A stretch of 64,000 bases of DNA from Paracidovorax oryzae ATCC 19882. GTDB taxonomy: Bacteria; Pseudomonadota; Gammaproteobacteria; Burkholderiales; Burkholderiaceae_C. This document shows, piece by piece, positions 7,731 through 16,223 of this stretch. The translations under genes and the position numbers were made by a program. How positions within the stretch are numbered: the first letter of the stretch is position 1; each line of letters begins with the position of its first letter. The notes beneath the pieces were generated by a model. It was given only the letters and a program-made list of their open reading frames with translations. It ran no database searches and was not told the origin of the DNA. The stretch covers positions 1-64,000 of the forward strand of contig NZ_JMKU01000021.1 in the NCBI RefSeq assembly GCF_000687165.1, given 5' to 3'.

Positions 7731-8785
7731 CCATGCGCGACCCCGGCCACGGCGCGGCGCTGCTGCCCACGCTGCGATCCGTGCTGGCAGGCCTCGGCAC
7801 GGATACCGGGCCGGCGGACGGCCTGCGGGCATTGGTGGATGCGGGCTGCGCGGACCTTCCGGCGCCCGGTGGGGGCGGCACGGCGGACCGCTGGCGTGCG
7901 CTGGGCGAGGTGGCCGCGCACGACCTCCCGCTCGTGAAACTCTACGAAGGCCACACCGACGCGCTCGCCATCCTGCGCGAACTGGGCGCCCCGGCGGGTA
8001 TCGCGGGCAGCACCCCCGCATCGGCATGGGGCACCTGGGCGGCGGAAGCGCCCGGCGCACGCGTCACCGTGCATGCCGGCACGGACGGAACGGTGCTCCT
8101 GTGCGGCCGCAAGGCATGGTGCTCGGGCGCGCAGCATGCGAGCCACGGATTGCTGACTGCCTGGCATCCGGACGGCCAGGGGCCGCAGCTCGTGGCGGTG
8201 GACATGCGCCAGCGGGGCGTGTCGTTCTCCGGAGAGCAATGGCATGCCGTGGGCATGGCCGCCAGCGCCAGCGTCGATGTGCTGTTCGACGGCGTTCCGG
8301 CCGTACCCTTGGGCGCGGTGGGTGACTATTTGCGGCGGCCCGGGTTCTGGCACGGTGGCGCCGGCGTCGCGGCGTGCTGGCATGGCGGCGCGGTGGCCCT
8401 GGCGCGCGTGCTGCACGCGGCCGTCGCGCAGGCTCCCGAGGCGCAGCGCACGGCCTTCCGGCTCGCGGCCCTGGGACGGGTGGACAGGGTGCTGGCCGGC
8501 TCGGCGGCGCTATTGCGCGAGGCGGCCGGCTGGATCGACGCGCATCCACGCGACGATGCACGGCTGGCGGCCCTGCGGGTGCGCCAGGCGGCGGAGGCCG
8601 GCGCGCGGTGCGTGCTCGACGAGGTGGGCCGGGCCCTGGGGGCCACGCCCTGGTGCCGCGATGCCGGATTTGCGCGCAGGGCGGCGGACCTGCCGGTCTT
8701 CATCCGCCAGAGCCATGCGGAACGCGACGATGCCGCCATGGGCGAATGCCTGGCGGCATCGGAGGAGGCGCCATGGTCGATCTGA
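7727..8785 (+). CDS. Acyl-CoA dehydrogenase-like flavoprotein
   Basis: A 352-residue protein with the general plan of acyl-CoA dehydrogenases: an N-terminal helical part with HDLPLVKLYEGHTDALAILRELG, a central beta-region with GRKAWCSGAQHASHGLL (flavin-proximal in the family) and DVLFDGVPAVPLGAVGDYL, and a C-terminal helical bundle. It is shorter than the usual 380-400 residues, and I cannot point to the canonical catalytic Glu with certainty. It starts inside the preceding gene's stop (ATGA) and overlaps the next gene by 13 bases, so co-translation is expected. Role in a glycan or secondary-metabolite pathway is inferred only from its partners. Confidence 0.7.
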   Translation: MTMRDPGHGAALLPTLRSVLAGLGTDTGPADGLRALVDAGCADLPAPGGGGTADRWRALGEVAAHDLPLVKLYEGHTDALAILRELGAPAGIAGSTPASAWGTWAAEAPGARVTVHAGTDGTVLLCGRKAWCSGAQHASHGLLTAWHPDGQGPQLVAVDMRQRGVSFSGEQWHAVGMAASASVDVLFDGVPAVPLGAVGDYLRRPGFWHGGAGVAACWHGGAVALARVLHAAVAQAPEAQRTAFRLAALGRVDRVLAGSAALLREAAGWIDAHPRDDARLAALRVRQAAEAGARCVLDEVGRALGATPWCRDAGFARRAADLPVFIRQSHAERDDAAMGECLAASEEAPWSI

Positions 8786-9561
8786 CGGCAGACCGCGCGG
8801 CAGAACGGCAGATCGATATCGGCCGCCCGCGTTGCACTTCCCAGGCCTGGCAGGAGCAGCTGTCCCGCCGCAGCGGCGCCTGCATGCCCATCTCGGCCAT
8901 GGTCGGCGCTGCCCAGCGGCTCGTGGTGCTGGCGCCGCATCCCGACGACGAACTGCTGGCCTGCGGCATGCTGATGCACGCCCATGCCCGCCGGGGTGGC
9001 GATGTCCTGATCATCGGAGTGACCGACGGCGAAGCCAGCCACCGCGACGTGCCGGGCTGGTCGGCGCCGGACACCGCCGCCATGCGCCGCCGGGAGCGCG
9101 TGGAAGGCCTGCATGCGCTGGGCGCCGGCACGGCCGACCTGCTGCTGCTCGGCCTGCCGGACGGCGCCCTGCAGGAGCGCGTCGGTGACCTGCAGCAGGC
9201 GCTGGGCACGCTGCTGCGCCCGGACGATGCCGTGGTGACCACGTGGCGCCTCGACGGGCATCCGGACCACGAAGCCTGCGGCCTGGCCGCTGCCGGCGCG
9301 GTGCGCGGGGCCGGCGCACTGCTGTGGGAGGCGCCCGTGTGGATGTGGCACTGGTCGGAGCCTGAGCACCCGAAGGTGCCGTGGCACCGGCTCTGCGCCT
9401 TCCAGCCCCCGGCAGGGGCCGCGGCAGCCAAGCAGGCGGCACTCGCCCGCCACCGGTCGCAGCTTTCCGAGCGCGGCCAGGGCCTGGCGCCCGTGCTCGA
9501 CGGTGCGATCCTGGAGCGCGCCCGGTGGCCGCTCGAATACTTCTTCCTTCCGGGGGCATGA
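8773..9561 (+). CDS. PIG-L/LmbE-family deacetylase
   Basis: A 262-residue Zn-dependent deacetylase-like protein. LVVLAPHPDDELLACGML (about residues 50-67) is the diagnostic PHPDDE zinc/catalytic motif, TDGEASH follows, and GHPDHEACG supplies the third zinc ligand region. Family members remove acetyl groups from GlcNAc-containing substrates such as GlcNAc-PI, GlcNAc-inositol or bacillithiol precursors. The true substrate here is unknown. The ATG at 8773 overlaps the end of the acyl-CoA dehydrogenase-like gene by 13 bases and has ggaggaggcg just upstream. The stop overlaps the next ATG. Confidence 0.85.
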   Translation: MVDLTADRAAERQIDIGRPRCTSQAWQEQLSRRSGACMPISAMVGAAQRLVVLAPHPDDELLACGMLMHAHARRGGDVLIIGVTDGEASHRDVPGWSAPDTAAMRRRERVEGLHALGAGTADLLLLGLPDGALQERVGDLQQALGTLLRPDDAVVTTWRLDGHPDHEACGLAAAGAVRGAGALLWEAPVWMWHWSEPEHPKVPWHRLCAFQPPAGAAAAKQAALARHRSQLSERGQGLAPVLDGAILERARWPLEYFFLPGA

Positions 9562-10199
9562 CGATGCCCGTGGATGTCGGCCATTCCGCAGACGGCGGCG
9601 CGGTCCCGGCGCGGCATTTCGAGGCGATGTACGCCGGCAGCGACGATCCCTGGCGCTTCGACGGCAGCTGGTACGAAGCCCGCAAGCGCCGCATGCTGCT
9701 GGCGGCGCTGCCCCATGAGCGCTATGCCCGCGCCTTCGAGCCCGGCTGCGCCACCGGAGTGCTCACGGCCGACCTGGCCCCGCGCTGCGGCCGGCTGCTC
9801 GCCACCGACGGCGCCGCGCGGGCGCTGTCGGTCGCCGGCCAGCGCCTGCGGCCGCATCCCCATGTGACGCTGCGGCGCATGTGGGTGCCGGACGAATGGC
9901 CCGAAGGCGCCTTCGACCTGATCGTTCTCAGCGAGTTCGTGTACTACCTGGCCCCCGCCGGCATCGACCGCCTGGCGCAGCGCGTGCGCGCCTCGCTCGC
10001 GCCCGGAGGCGTGGTCGCGGCATGCCACTGGCGCCGGCCGATCGAGGGATGCGCTCTCGGCGGCGACGCGGCGCATGCACGGCTGGAGAACGCGATGGCG
10101 CTGCACCGCGTGGTGGACACGACGGATGCGGATTTCCGCCTGGGGGTGTGGGCGGCCGCTACGGAGTCTGTCGCCTGCCGGGAAGGCAGGGCGGATTGA
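9558..10199 (+). CDS. SAM-dependent methyltransferase, NodS-like
   Basis: A 213-residue class I methyltransferase. HFEAMYAGSDDPWRFDGSWYEARKR is the typical NodS-family N-terminus. FEPGCATGVLTADLA is the SAM-binding motif I, LLATDGAARAL motif II, and FDLIVLSEFVYYLA motif IV. NodS methylates the deacetylated amino sugar of Nod factors. The combination here with a PIG-L deacetylase and a glycosyltransferase suggests N-methylation of an amino sugar, but this is inference. The gene begins with an ATGA overlap on the deacetylase stop and is the last of the four-gene operon. The next gene is convergent. Confidence 0.82.
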   Translation: MTMPVDVGHSADGGAVPARHFEAMYAGSDDPWRFDGSWYEARKRRMLLAALPHERYARAFEPGCATGVLTADLAPRCGRLLATDGAARALSVAGQRLRPHPHVTLRRMWVPDEWPEGAFDLIVLSEFVYYLAPAGIDRLAQRVRASLAPGGVVAACHWRRPIEGCALGGDAAHARLENAMALHRVVDTTDADFRLGVWAAATESVACREGRAD

Positions 10200-10622
10200 T
10201 CAGCGCGGCGCGAGGATCGCCATGGTGAGGCGCGAGACGCAGGTGAGGTCGCCGGCCTCGTTGGCCATGTCGATCTGCCACACGTGCGTGGTGCGGCCGA
10301 TGTGGATGGGCCGGGCGGTGCCGGTCACCCAGCCCTCGGTGGCGGAGCGCAGGTGGTTGGCGTTGATGTCCAGGCCCACCGCGCGGCAGCCCTCGGGCGA
10401 GGCGTAGAACGCTCCCACGGAGCCCAGCGTTTCGGCCAGCACCACGCTCACGCCGCCGTGCAGCAGGCCGAAGGGCTGCCTGGTGCGCTCGTCCACCGGC
10501 ACGCGGGCGCGCAGGAAGTCGTCGCCGATCTCGGTGAACTCGATGCCCAGGTGGGTCACCGCGTTCGGCGTGGCCGGATGGTTCAGGCTGTGCAGGTCGA
10601 TGGGCTGCTTCCAGATCGGCAT
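10200..10622 (-). CDS. Hotdog-fold thioesterase (PaaI/MenI type)
   Basis: A 140-residue single hotdog domain with HLGIEFTEIGDDFLRARVPVD, the catalytic helix segment GLLHGGVSVVLAETLGSVGA (HGG with the active-site Glu) and the C-terminal strand GRTTHVWQIDM. This matches acyl-CoA thioesterases of the PaaI/YdiI/EntH group acting on aryl- or acyl-CoA. It is cytoplasmic. It ends immediately after the operon on the opposite strand, and its stop overlaps the last bases of the methyltransferase region without intergenic space. It lies downstream of the CoA-transferase gene on the same strand, 81 bases away, and could be co-transcribed with it. Confidence 0.88.
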   Translation of the reverse strand: MPIWKQPIDLHSLNHPATPNAVTHLGIEFTEIGDDFLRARVPVDERTRQPFGLLHGGVSVVLAETLGSVGAFYASPEGCRAVGLDINANHLRSATEGWVTGTARPIHIGRTTHVWQIDMANEAGDLTCVSRLTMAILAPR

Positions 10623-10703
10623 GGGCGATGTCTCCTTCAGGTGCGATCCGGTGATTATGGGAGGCGCCGGTTTTTCCTGCAGGCCTGCCCGGGACAGGGG
10701 CCG

Positions 10704-12227
10704 TCAGGCGCGCATGGTGCCCGTGCGCAGGTAGCGCTCGTGCCACGACAGCGCCTCGCCCAGCAAGTGCGGCGTGTGCAGGCCGCAGCCGCTCGCGCGG
10801 GCCCGCGCCACGTAGTCGCGCAGGGCGGGGCGGAAGTCGGGGTGCGCGCAGCGTTCGATCACCACCTCCGAGCGCTGCGAGGGCGAGAGGCCGCGCAGGT
10901 CGGCCAGGCCCTGCTCGGTGACGAGGATCTGCACGTCGTGCTCGGTGTGGTCCACGTGCGACGCCATGGGCACGATGCACGAGATGCTGCCGCCCTTGGC
11001 GAGCGAGGGCGTCATGAAGATCGAGAGGTACGCATTGCGCGCGTAGTCGCCCGAGCCGCCGATGCCGTTCATGATCGACGAGCCCATGACGTGCGTGGAA
11101 TTCACGTTGCCGTAGATGTCGGCCTCGATCATGCCGTTCATCGAGATCAGGCCCAGCCGGCGGATCAGCTCGGGGTGGTTGCTGATCTCCTGCGGGCGCA
11201 GCACGATGCGGTCGCGGTAGAAGCCGATGTTGCGGGTGAATTCCTCGGTGGCCGCGGGGCTCAGCGACAGGGCGGTGGCCGAGGCGCTGTCCAGCGTGCC
11301 GGAGCGCAGCATGTCCAGCATGCCGTCCTGCAGCACCTCGGTGTAGGCCGTGAGGTGCTGGAAGGGGCCGGCGTCCAGCCCCGCCAGCACGGCGTTGGCG
11401 ATGTTGCCCACGCCCGACTGCAGCGGCAGCAGCGTGGGCGGCAACCGTCCGTGGCGCACTTCGTGCTGCAGGAATTCGATGATGTGGCCCGCGATGCGTT
11501 GCGAGGTGTCGTCCGGCGGATTGAAGACGGAGTTGCGGTCGGGCGAATGGGTGGGCACCACGGCCACCACCTTGGCCGGGTCGCAGCGCAGGTAGGGCTC
11601 GCCGATGCGGTCACCGGGCTGGACCAGCGGGATCGGCACGCGGTTGGGCGGCAGGTCGGTGCCGTAGTAGATGTCGTGCATGCCGTCCAGCCCCTCGGGC
11701 TGCCAGGCGTTCACCTCCAGGATGATCCTGTCGGCCTGGTCGAGCCAGGTCTTGTTGTTGCCGACGGAGGACGACGGGATCAGCCGCCCGTCGGGCAGCA
11801 CGCCGGCCACCTCGATCACGGCCACGTCGAGCCGGCCCCAGAAGCCGAACCACACGTAGGGCGCCACGTGGGACAGGTGGGCGTCCACGTACTGCATCTT
11901 GCCGGCGTTGATCTGCGCGCGGCAGGTCGGATCGGACTGGTAGGGCATGCGCATGTTCACGCCGCCCACCTTGGCGAGCGCGCCGTCGAGTTCCGGCGCG
12001 GTGGAGGCGCCCGTCCACAGGCCGATGCTGAAGGGCTCGCCCGCGGCGTGCAGGGTCTCGATGCGGGCGGCGAGCGCGGGCGGGATCACCTTGGGATAGC
12101 CGGCGCCGGTGAATCCGCTCATGCCGACGCGCGCGCCGTGCGGGATGAGGGCGGCGGCCTGCTCGGCCGTCATGAGCTTGTCCCGCAGGACGGGGCATTG
12201 GATGCGGGAAGTGTCGAAGGAAGGCAT
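10704..12227 (-). CDS. Acetyl-CoA hydrolase/succinyl-CoA:acetate CoA-transferase family
   Basis: A 507-residue class I CoA-transferase of the Cat1/AarC type. Seen are GARVGMSGFTGAGYPKVIP near the N-terminus, GNIANAVLAGL followed by TAYTEVLQDGM (the glutamate carrying the CoA thioester in this family), the glycine-rich GIGGSGDYARNAYLSIF and VTEQGLADLRGLSP near the C-terminus. It moves CoA between acetate and succinyl-CoA or hydrolyses acetyl-CoA; Cat1-type transfer is more usual for this length. The start at 12227 gives the family N-terminus MPSFDTSRIQCPVLRDK. It is divergent from the zinc-ribbon gene across a 230-base gap. Confidence 0.9.
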   Translation of the reverse strand: MPSFDTSRIQCPVLRDKLMTAEQAAALIPHGARVGMSGFTGAGYPKVIPPALAARIETLHAAGEPFSIGLWTGASTAPELDGALAKVGGVNMRMPYQSDPTCRAQINAGKMQYVDAHLSHVAPYVWFGFWGRLDVAVIEVAGVLPDGRLIPSSSVGNNKTWLDQADRIILEVNAWQPEGLDGMHDIYYGTDLPPNRVPIPLVQPGDRIGEPYLRCDPAKVVAVVPTHSPDRNSVFNPPDDTSQRIAGHIIEFLQHEVRHGRLPPTLLPLQSGVGNIANAVLAGLDAGPFQHLTAYTEVLQDGMLDMLRSGTLDSASATALSLSPAATEEFTRNIGFYRDRIVLRPQEISNHPELIRRLGLISMNGMIEADIYGNVNSTHVMGSSIMNGIGGSGDYARNAYLSIFMTPSLAKGGSISCIVPMASHVDHTEHDVQILVTEQGLADLRGLSPSQRSEVVIERCAHPDFRPALRDYVARARASGCGLHTPHLLGEALSWHERYLRTGTMRA

Positions 12228-12457
12228 GGAAGAGCCGGGCGCGAGGCCGCGTGGAAAGCCGGGAGGAGGCGGATGCAAAAATCTTAGCGTCCTGGCACGG
12301 CCGAGTCGCTGGCCGGGCGGCGGCTGCGGGCCCCGGGGCACCGCAGCGTGACGCGGCCGACATTGCGCGCCCGGCAGCAGGCGGGCAGGCACCGGCCGGT
12401 GCGAGGCCGCGGGCCGGGTGCGCGGACGGACCGGGCCGTGCCGTAACATGCACCGCG

Positions 12458-13186
12458 ATGCCCTCGCCCAGCCTCTGCCCCTCCTGCCGCCAGCCCGCCG
12501 AGAACCACCGTTTCGCCGCGCGCGACGGCGGGGACCTGCACATCGACCTGTGCTTCGCCTGCCAGGGCCTGTGGTTCGATCCACGGGAAAACACGCGGCT
12601 CGCGCCGGGCGCGGTGCTGGAGCTGTTCGAGCTGCTGCACCAGCACCGCGGCGACGCGCACCGCCCGCTCGCCGGGCGCATGCATTGCCCGCGCTGCGCG
12701 AAGGCACTGGAGCCGGGGTTCGACCTGGGCCAGGGCGGGCGCTACCGCACCTACCGCTGCGCGGCCCGCCACGGCCGGTTCAGCACCTTCGGCTCCTTCA
12801 TGGTGGAAAAGGGCTTCGTGCGCCACCTCTCGCCGCTGGAGATCGATGCGCTGGCCGAGCGCGTGGGCACGATCGCGTGCACGGCCTGCGGCGGCGCGGT
12901 GGATATCCGCAACGACCATGCCTGCCCCTATTGCCGTTCCGCCCTGTCGCTGCTCGATCCGCGGGCCGTGGACAAGGCGCTGGAGCGCCATGCCCGCGCC
13001 GCGCAGGCGGTGGCCGAGCCCGCCCGGCCCGAGGCCCTGGCCGACGCGCTCATCGCGATGGAGCGCGAGCGTGAACGGGAGCGCCGGGAGCGCCAGCGCG
13101 AGGCGTTCACCTCATCCTCCGCCTCCGAGGGGTTCGACCTGCTCTCGGCCGGGGTGGAACTGGTCTGGTCGCTCCTGAAGCGCTGA
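12458..13186 (+). CDS. Zinc-ribbon protein of unknown function
   Basis: A 242-residue protein with three or four paired-cysteine knuckles: CPSC and CFAC near the N-terminus, CPRC near residue 76 with a later single Cys, and CTAC/CPYC near residues 147-167. These are typical rubredoxin/zinc-ribbon modules as in TFIIB-type zf domains of bacterial membrane-associated proteins. The tail contains a highly charged REREREREER-type helix and a hydrophobic end (VELVWSLLKR). No signal peptide is present. Function unknown; a metal-binding scaffold is the most one can say. It stands alone, convergent with the permease gene 38 bases away. Confidence 0.75.
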   Translation: MPSPSLCPSCRQPAENHRFAARDGGDLHIDLCFACQGLWFDPRENTRLAPGAVLELFELLHQHRGDAHRPLAGRMHCPRCAKALEPGFDLGQGGRYRTYRCAARHGRFSTFGSFMVEKGFVRHLSPLEIDALAERVGTIACTACGGAVDIRNDHACPYCRSALSLLDPRAVDKALERHARAAQAVAEPARPEALADALIAMERERERERRERQREAFTSSSASEGFDLLSAGVELVWSLLKR

Positions 13187-13224
13187 GCGGCCGGCAGAGT
13201 CCTCTGCCGCCGCTGTGGGTGCGG

Positions 13225-14526
13225 TCAGCGGCCGTGCCGCAGGTTCAGCAGCGCGTAGAGCCCGATCGCCCCGAAGGTCGCGGTGCCGATGCCGCCCAGC
13301 GCGAAATCGCCGAACTTCAGCGTGAAATCGCCCGTGCCGATGATCAGCGTGATCGCCGCCACGATGAGGTTCTTGTTGTCGGAGAAGTCCACGCGGTTGT
13401 CCACCCAGATCTTGGCGCCGGCCACGGCGATGAGGCCGAACACCACGATAGAGACGCCGCCCATCACCGGCAGCGGGATCGCCTGGATCAGCGCGCCGAA
13501 CTTCGGCGAGAAGCCCAGCACCAGCGCGATCAGGCCGGCCACGAGGAACACGGCGGTGGAGTAGATCTTGGTGGCGGCCATCACGCCGATGTTCTCGGCA
13601 TACGTGGTCACGCCCGTGCCGCCCACCGCGCCGCTCGCCATGGTGGCGATGCCGTCGCCGATGAAGGCGCGGCCCATGTAGCGGTCGAGATTGCGGCCCG
13701 TCATTGCCGTGACGGCCTTCACGTGGCCGAGGTTCTCGGCCACCAGGATGACGGCCACGGGCGCGATCAGCAGCATGGCCGGCGCGCTGAAGGCAGGCGC
13801 GGCGAAGTGCGGCAGGCCCAGCCAGGGCGCGGCCAGCACGCCGGAGAGGTCCATCGGCTTGCCCAGCCCCAGGCCATTGGTGAGCAGCGCATACAGCACG
13901 CTGGCGGCGACGAGGCCCACGAGGATCAGCAGCCGCTGCAGCATGCCGCGCGTGAGCACGGCGACCAGGCCCACGCACACGAAGGTGGCGGCCTGCATCC
14001 AGCTCTCGAAATTGTTGGCCGCCATGTTCTTGATGGGCACCTGCGCGAGGTTGAGCCCGATCACCGCGACCACCGCGCCCGTCACCACGGGCGGCATGCA
14101 GCGCTCGATCCAGCCCGTGCCCACGGCCTGCACGATGGCGCCTATCACGGTGTAGAGCAGGCCGCAGGCGATGATCCCGCCCAGCGCCAGGGCCATGTTG
14201 GCGTTCGGGCCCGGGCCGGTGTAGCCCGTGGCGGCGATCACCACGCCGATGAAGGCAAAGCTCGAGCCCAGGTAGCTCGGCACGCGGCCGCCCGTCACGA
14301 CGAAGAAGATCAGCGTGCCCAGGCCGCTCATCAGGATGGCCACGTTGGGATCGAAGCCCATGAGGATGGGCGCGAGCACGGTGGCCCCGAACATGGCGAT
14401 CACGTGCTGCACGCCCATGGCGGCGGTCTGCCCCCAGGGCAGGCGCTCGTCGGGGGCGACCACGGCACCCTCGGCAGGCGAAGCCAGCCGCCAGCGGGTG
14501 AAATAGGAAGAAGAGGGGGTGGACAC
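13225..14526 (-). CDS. Uracil/xanthine-type NCS2 permease (UraA/RutG group)
   Basis: A 433-residue integral membrane transporter with about 12-14 hydrophobic segments and clear NCS2 hallmarks. [24 protein letters not shown] is the typical first helix region; [16 protein letters not shown] follows, then [16 protein letters not shown] (substrate-binding Glu of UraA) and [18 protein letters not shown] (second binding motif with the conserved Glu). It probably imports uracil or another nucleobase by proton symport. The start is a GTG at 14526 with aaggag nine bases upstream; longer in-frame starts lack a ribosome site and add a low-complexity head. No pyrimidine catabolic genes are beside it. Confidence 0.88.
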   Translation of the reverse strand: MSTPSSSYFTRWRLASPAEGAVVAPDERLPWGQTAAMGVQHVIAMFGATVLAPILMGFDPNVAILMSGLGTLIFFVVTGGRVPSYLGSSFAFIGVVIAATGYTGPGPNANMALALGGIIACGLLYTVIGAIVQAVGTGWIERCMPPVVTGAVVAVIGLNLAQVPIKNMAANNFESWMQAATFVCVGLVAVLTRGMLQRLLILVGLVAASVLYALLTNGLGLGKPMDLSGVLAAPWLGLPHFAAPAFSAPAMLLIAPVAVILVAENLGHVKAVTAMTGRNLDRYMGRAFIGDGIATMASGAVGGTGVTTYAENIGVMAATKIYSTAVFLVAGLIALVLGFSPKFGALIQAIPLPVMGGVSIVVFGLIAVAGAKIWVDNRVDFSDNKNLIVAAITLIIGTGDFTLKFGDFALGGIGTATFGAIGLYALLNLRHGR

Positions 14527-14738
14527 GGCGATGGGCTCCTTGGACGTTGGGGGCTGGCGTTCTGGTGTTCCGGGCGGGCAGGGCGTGGCCGCGCCCGCGC
14601 GGTGGATGGGGAAGGGTGGTGCCGGGAAGCGTGGCGAGTGTAGGCGCTGGCGACGCCCGCCCACGCGGGAGTAGGAATGGGACGACCCGTGCCGCGGAAT
14701 GCCTGCGGTAAGGTGGCCTGTCCTCTGGATCGCGCAGC

Positions 14739-16166
14739 GTGCCCACGTCCTCTTCTTCCCCTTCGTCCGACGCGCCGGCCGACGCCCCTGTGCCCGCTGC
14801 CCGGGCCGTACCGGGCGGCGGCCCGCGCCCTGGCGCCCGTCCGGCCTGGGGCCGCGCCCTGCGGTGGATGCTGGGCGGGCTCGCCGTCGCGGGCGCCCTC
14901 GTGCTGGCGGCGGGGGCCGCGCTGTGGTGGTGGATGCCGTCCGACGAGGAACTCGCCCGGCGTGCAGGTGACGGTGCCGGCGATGTGCTGGGCGTGCCCG
15001 TGGTGGTGGACCGTCTCGAATGGCACCTGCTGCCTGCGCCCCGGGTGGTGCTGCACGGCGTGCACACCGAGCAGGAGGCGCCCGTCTCGGCAGACCGCAT
15101 CGTGGCCGATGCGCGCTGGTCCGACCTGCTGCGCCTGCGGCTCGCCCTGGCGCGGTTGCGGCTGGAGGGCGCGGCCATTCCGCAACTGTCGCTCTCGCAG
15201 TTCAAGGTGCGCGATGCCGGGCAGGACGGCCCGGCCGGCTTCGGGCCCTTCACGCTCGCCGAGGTGCCGTTGGAGCGCGCCGAATGGCAGGGCGTGCGCT
15301 GGATCGGCCGGCAGGGGCGCGACCTGGCCTACGGGGGCTCCGTGGATTTCGGGCCCGCATGGCGGCCGGTGCGCGGGCTGCTGGAGCGCGAGGGCGCCTC
15401 GCCGCCCGCGCGCCTGGCCATCGAACGCGAAGGCGGTGAGGACCGCTGGCGCGCCGACGTGACGGCCGGCGGGCGCACCGAGCGCGGCGAACTGCGGCTG
15501 CAGGAATTCGGCGAGCGCTACCGGGTGACCGGCTCGCTCGATTTCTCGGGGGTGGACGTGGTGGGCGTCATGGAGGCCTTCGATCGCCGCTCCATCGTGT
15601 CCGGCCGGGCGAGCGGGCACACCGACCTGATCGCCGAGGGCGACGACCTGGCCGCGGCGATGCGGGCGCTCCATACGCGCACGTCCTTCACGGTGGCCCG
15701 GGCGAAGCTGCTGACCTTCGACCTGGAGGCCGCCATCCGCAGCGCCGGCAGCGACAAGGGCGGCACGACCCAGCTCGACAGCCTGACCGGTATCGTGCGC
15801 ACCGAGGCCGATTCCGGCGGCACCATCGTGCGCTACAGCGACCTGAAGGCGACCTCCGGCGTGCTCACCGCCACCGGCGACGCCGTGGTCCAGAACCAGC
15901 GCGTGAGCGGCCACGTGGCGGTGGACCTGGTGGACGGCATCGTGGGCGTGCCGCTGGAATTCGGCGGCACGGTGAAGGACCCCACGCTCAGCCTGCCGCC
16001 CGCCGCGCTGGCCGGCGCCGCGGTGGGCACGGTGGTTGCGCCGGGCGTGGGCACGGCCCTGGGCGCGCGCATCGGCGAAACCGTGCGGCGCATCTTCGGC
16101 GGAGAAGACCGGCAGGAGCCGCCGGCACCACGCCGCCTGCCGCCGGTACGGCGGGATCCCGACTAG
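14739..16166 (+). CDS. AsmA-like membrane-anchored protein
   Basis: A 475-residue protein with a Pro/Ala-rich cytoplasmic head, one transmembrane helix (about residues 43-68) and a long periplasmic part. The sequence after the anchor (VPVVVDRLEWHLLPAPRVVLHGV) is the AsmA-type beginning. The C-terminal region GHVAVDLVDGIVGVPLEFGGTVKDPTLSLPP is the AsmA_2-like end. The family takes part in outer-membrane assembly or phospholipid transport. The start is GTG at 14739; no ATG fits. It is convergent with the chemoreceptor gene. Confidence 0.7.
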   Translation: MPTSSSSPSSDAPADAPVPAARAVPGGGPRPGARPAWGRALRWMLGGLAVAGALVLAAGAALWWWMPSDEELARRAGDGAGDVLGVPVVVDRLEWHLLPAPRVVLHGVHTEQEAPVSADRIVADARWSDLLRLRLALARLRLEGAAIPQLSLSQFKVRDAGQDGPAGFGPFTLAEVPLERAEWQGVRWIGRQGRDLAYGGSVDFGPAWRPVRGLLEREGASPPARLAIEREGGEDRWRADVTAGGRTERGELRLQEFGERYRVTGSLDFSGVDVVGVMEAFDRRSIVSGRASGHTDLIAEGDDLAAAMRALHTRTSFTVARAKLLTFDLEAAIRSAGSDKGGTTQLDSLTGIVRTEADSGGTIVRYSDLKATSGVLTATGDAVVQNQRVSGHVAVDLVDGIVGVPLEFGGTVKDPTLSLPPAALAGAAVGTVVAPGVGTALGARIGETVRRIFGGEDRQEPPAPRRLPPVRRDPD

Positions 16167-16167
16167 G

Positions 16168-16199
16168 AAAAAAGACGGGGCGCCCGAAGGCGCCCCGTC
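16168..16199 (-). terminator. Rho-independent terminator of the chemoreceptor gene
   Basis: Read on the minus strand: GACGGGGCGCC, a 4-base loop, GGCGCCCCGTC, then six T. The stem is 11 bp and perfect (16174-16184 with 16189-16199), with the T-run at 16173-16168. It lies 25 bases downstream of the chemoreceptor stop and directly after the AsmA-like stop, so it may also serve that gene. Confidence 0.85.
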
Positions 16200-16223
16200 A
16201 TCGCTGGCCGGCTCCTGCGGCGC

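Noticed and set aside
10284-12287. 667-codon frame antisense to the CoA-transferase
   Set aside because: Low-complexity composition and full overlap with a well-supported gene.
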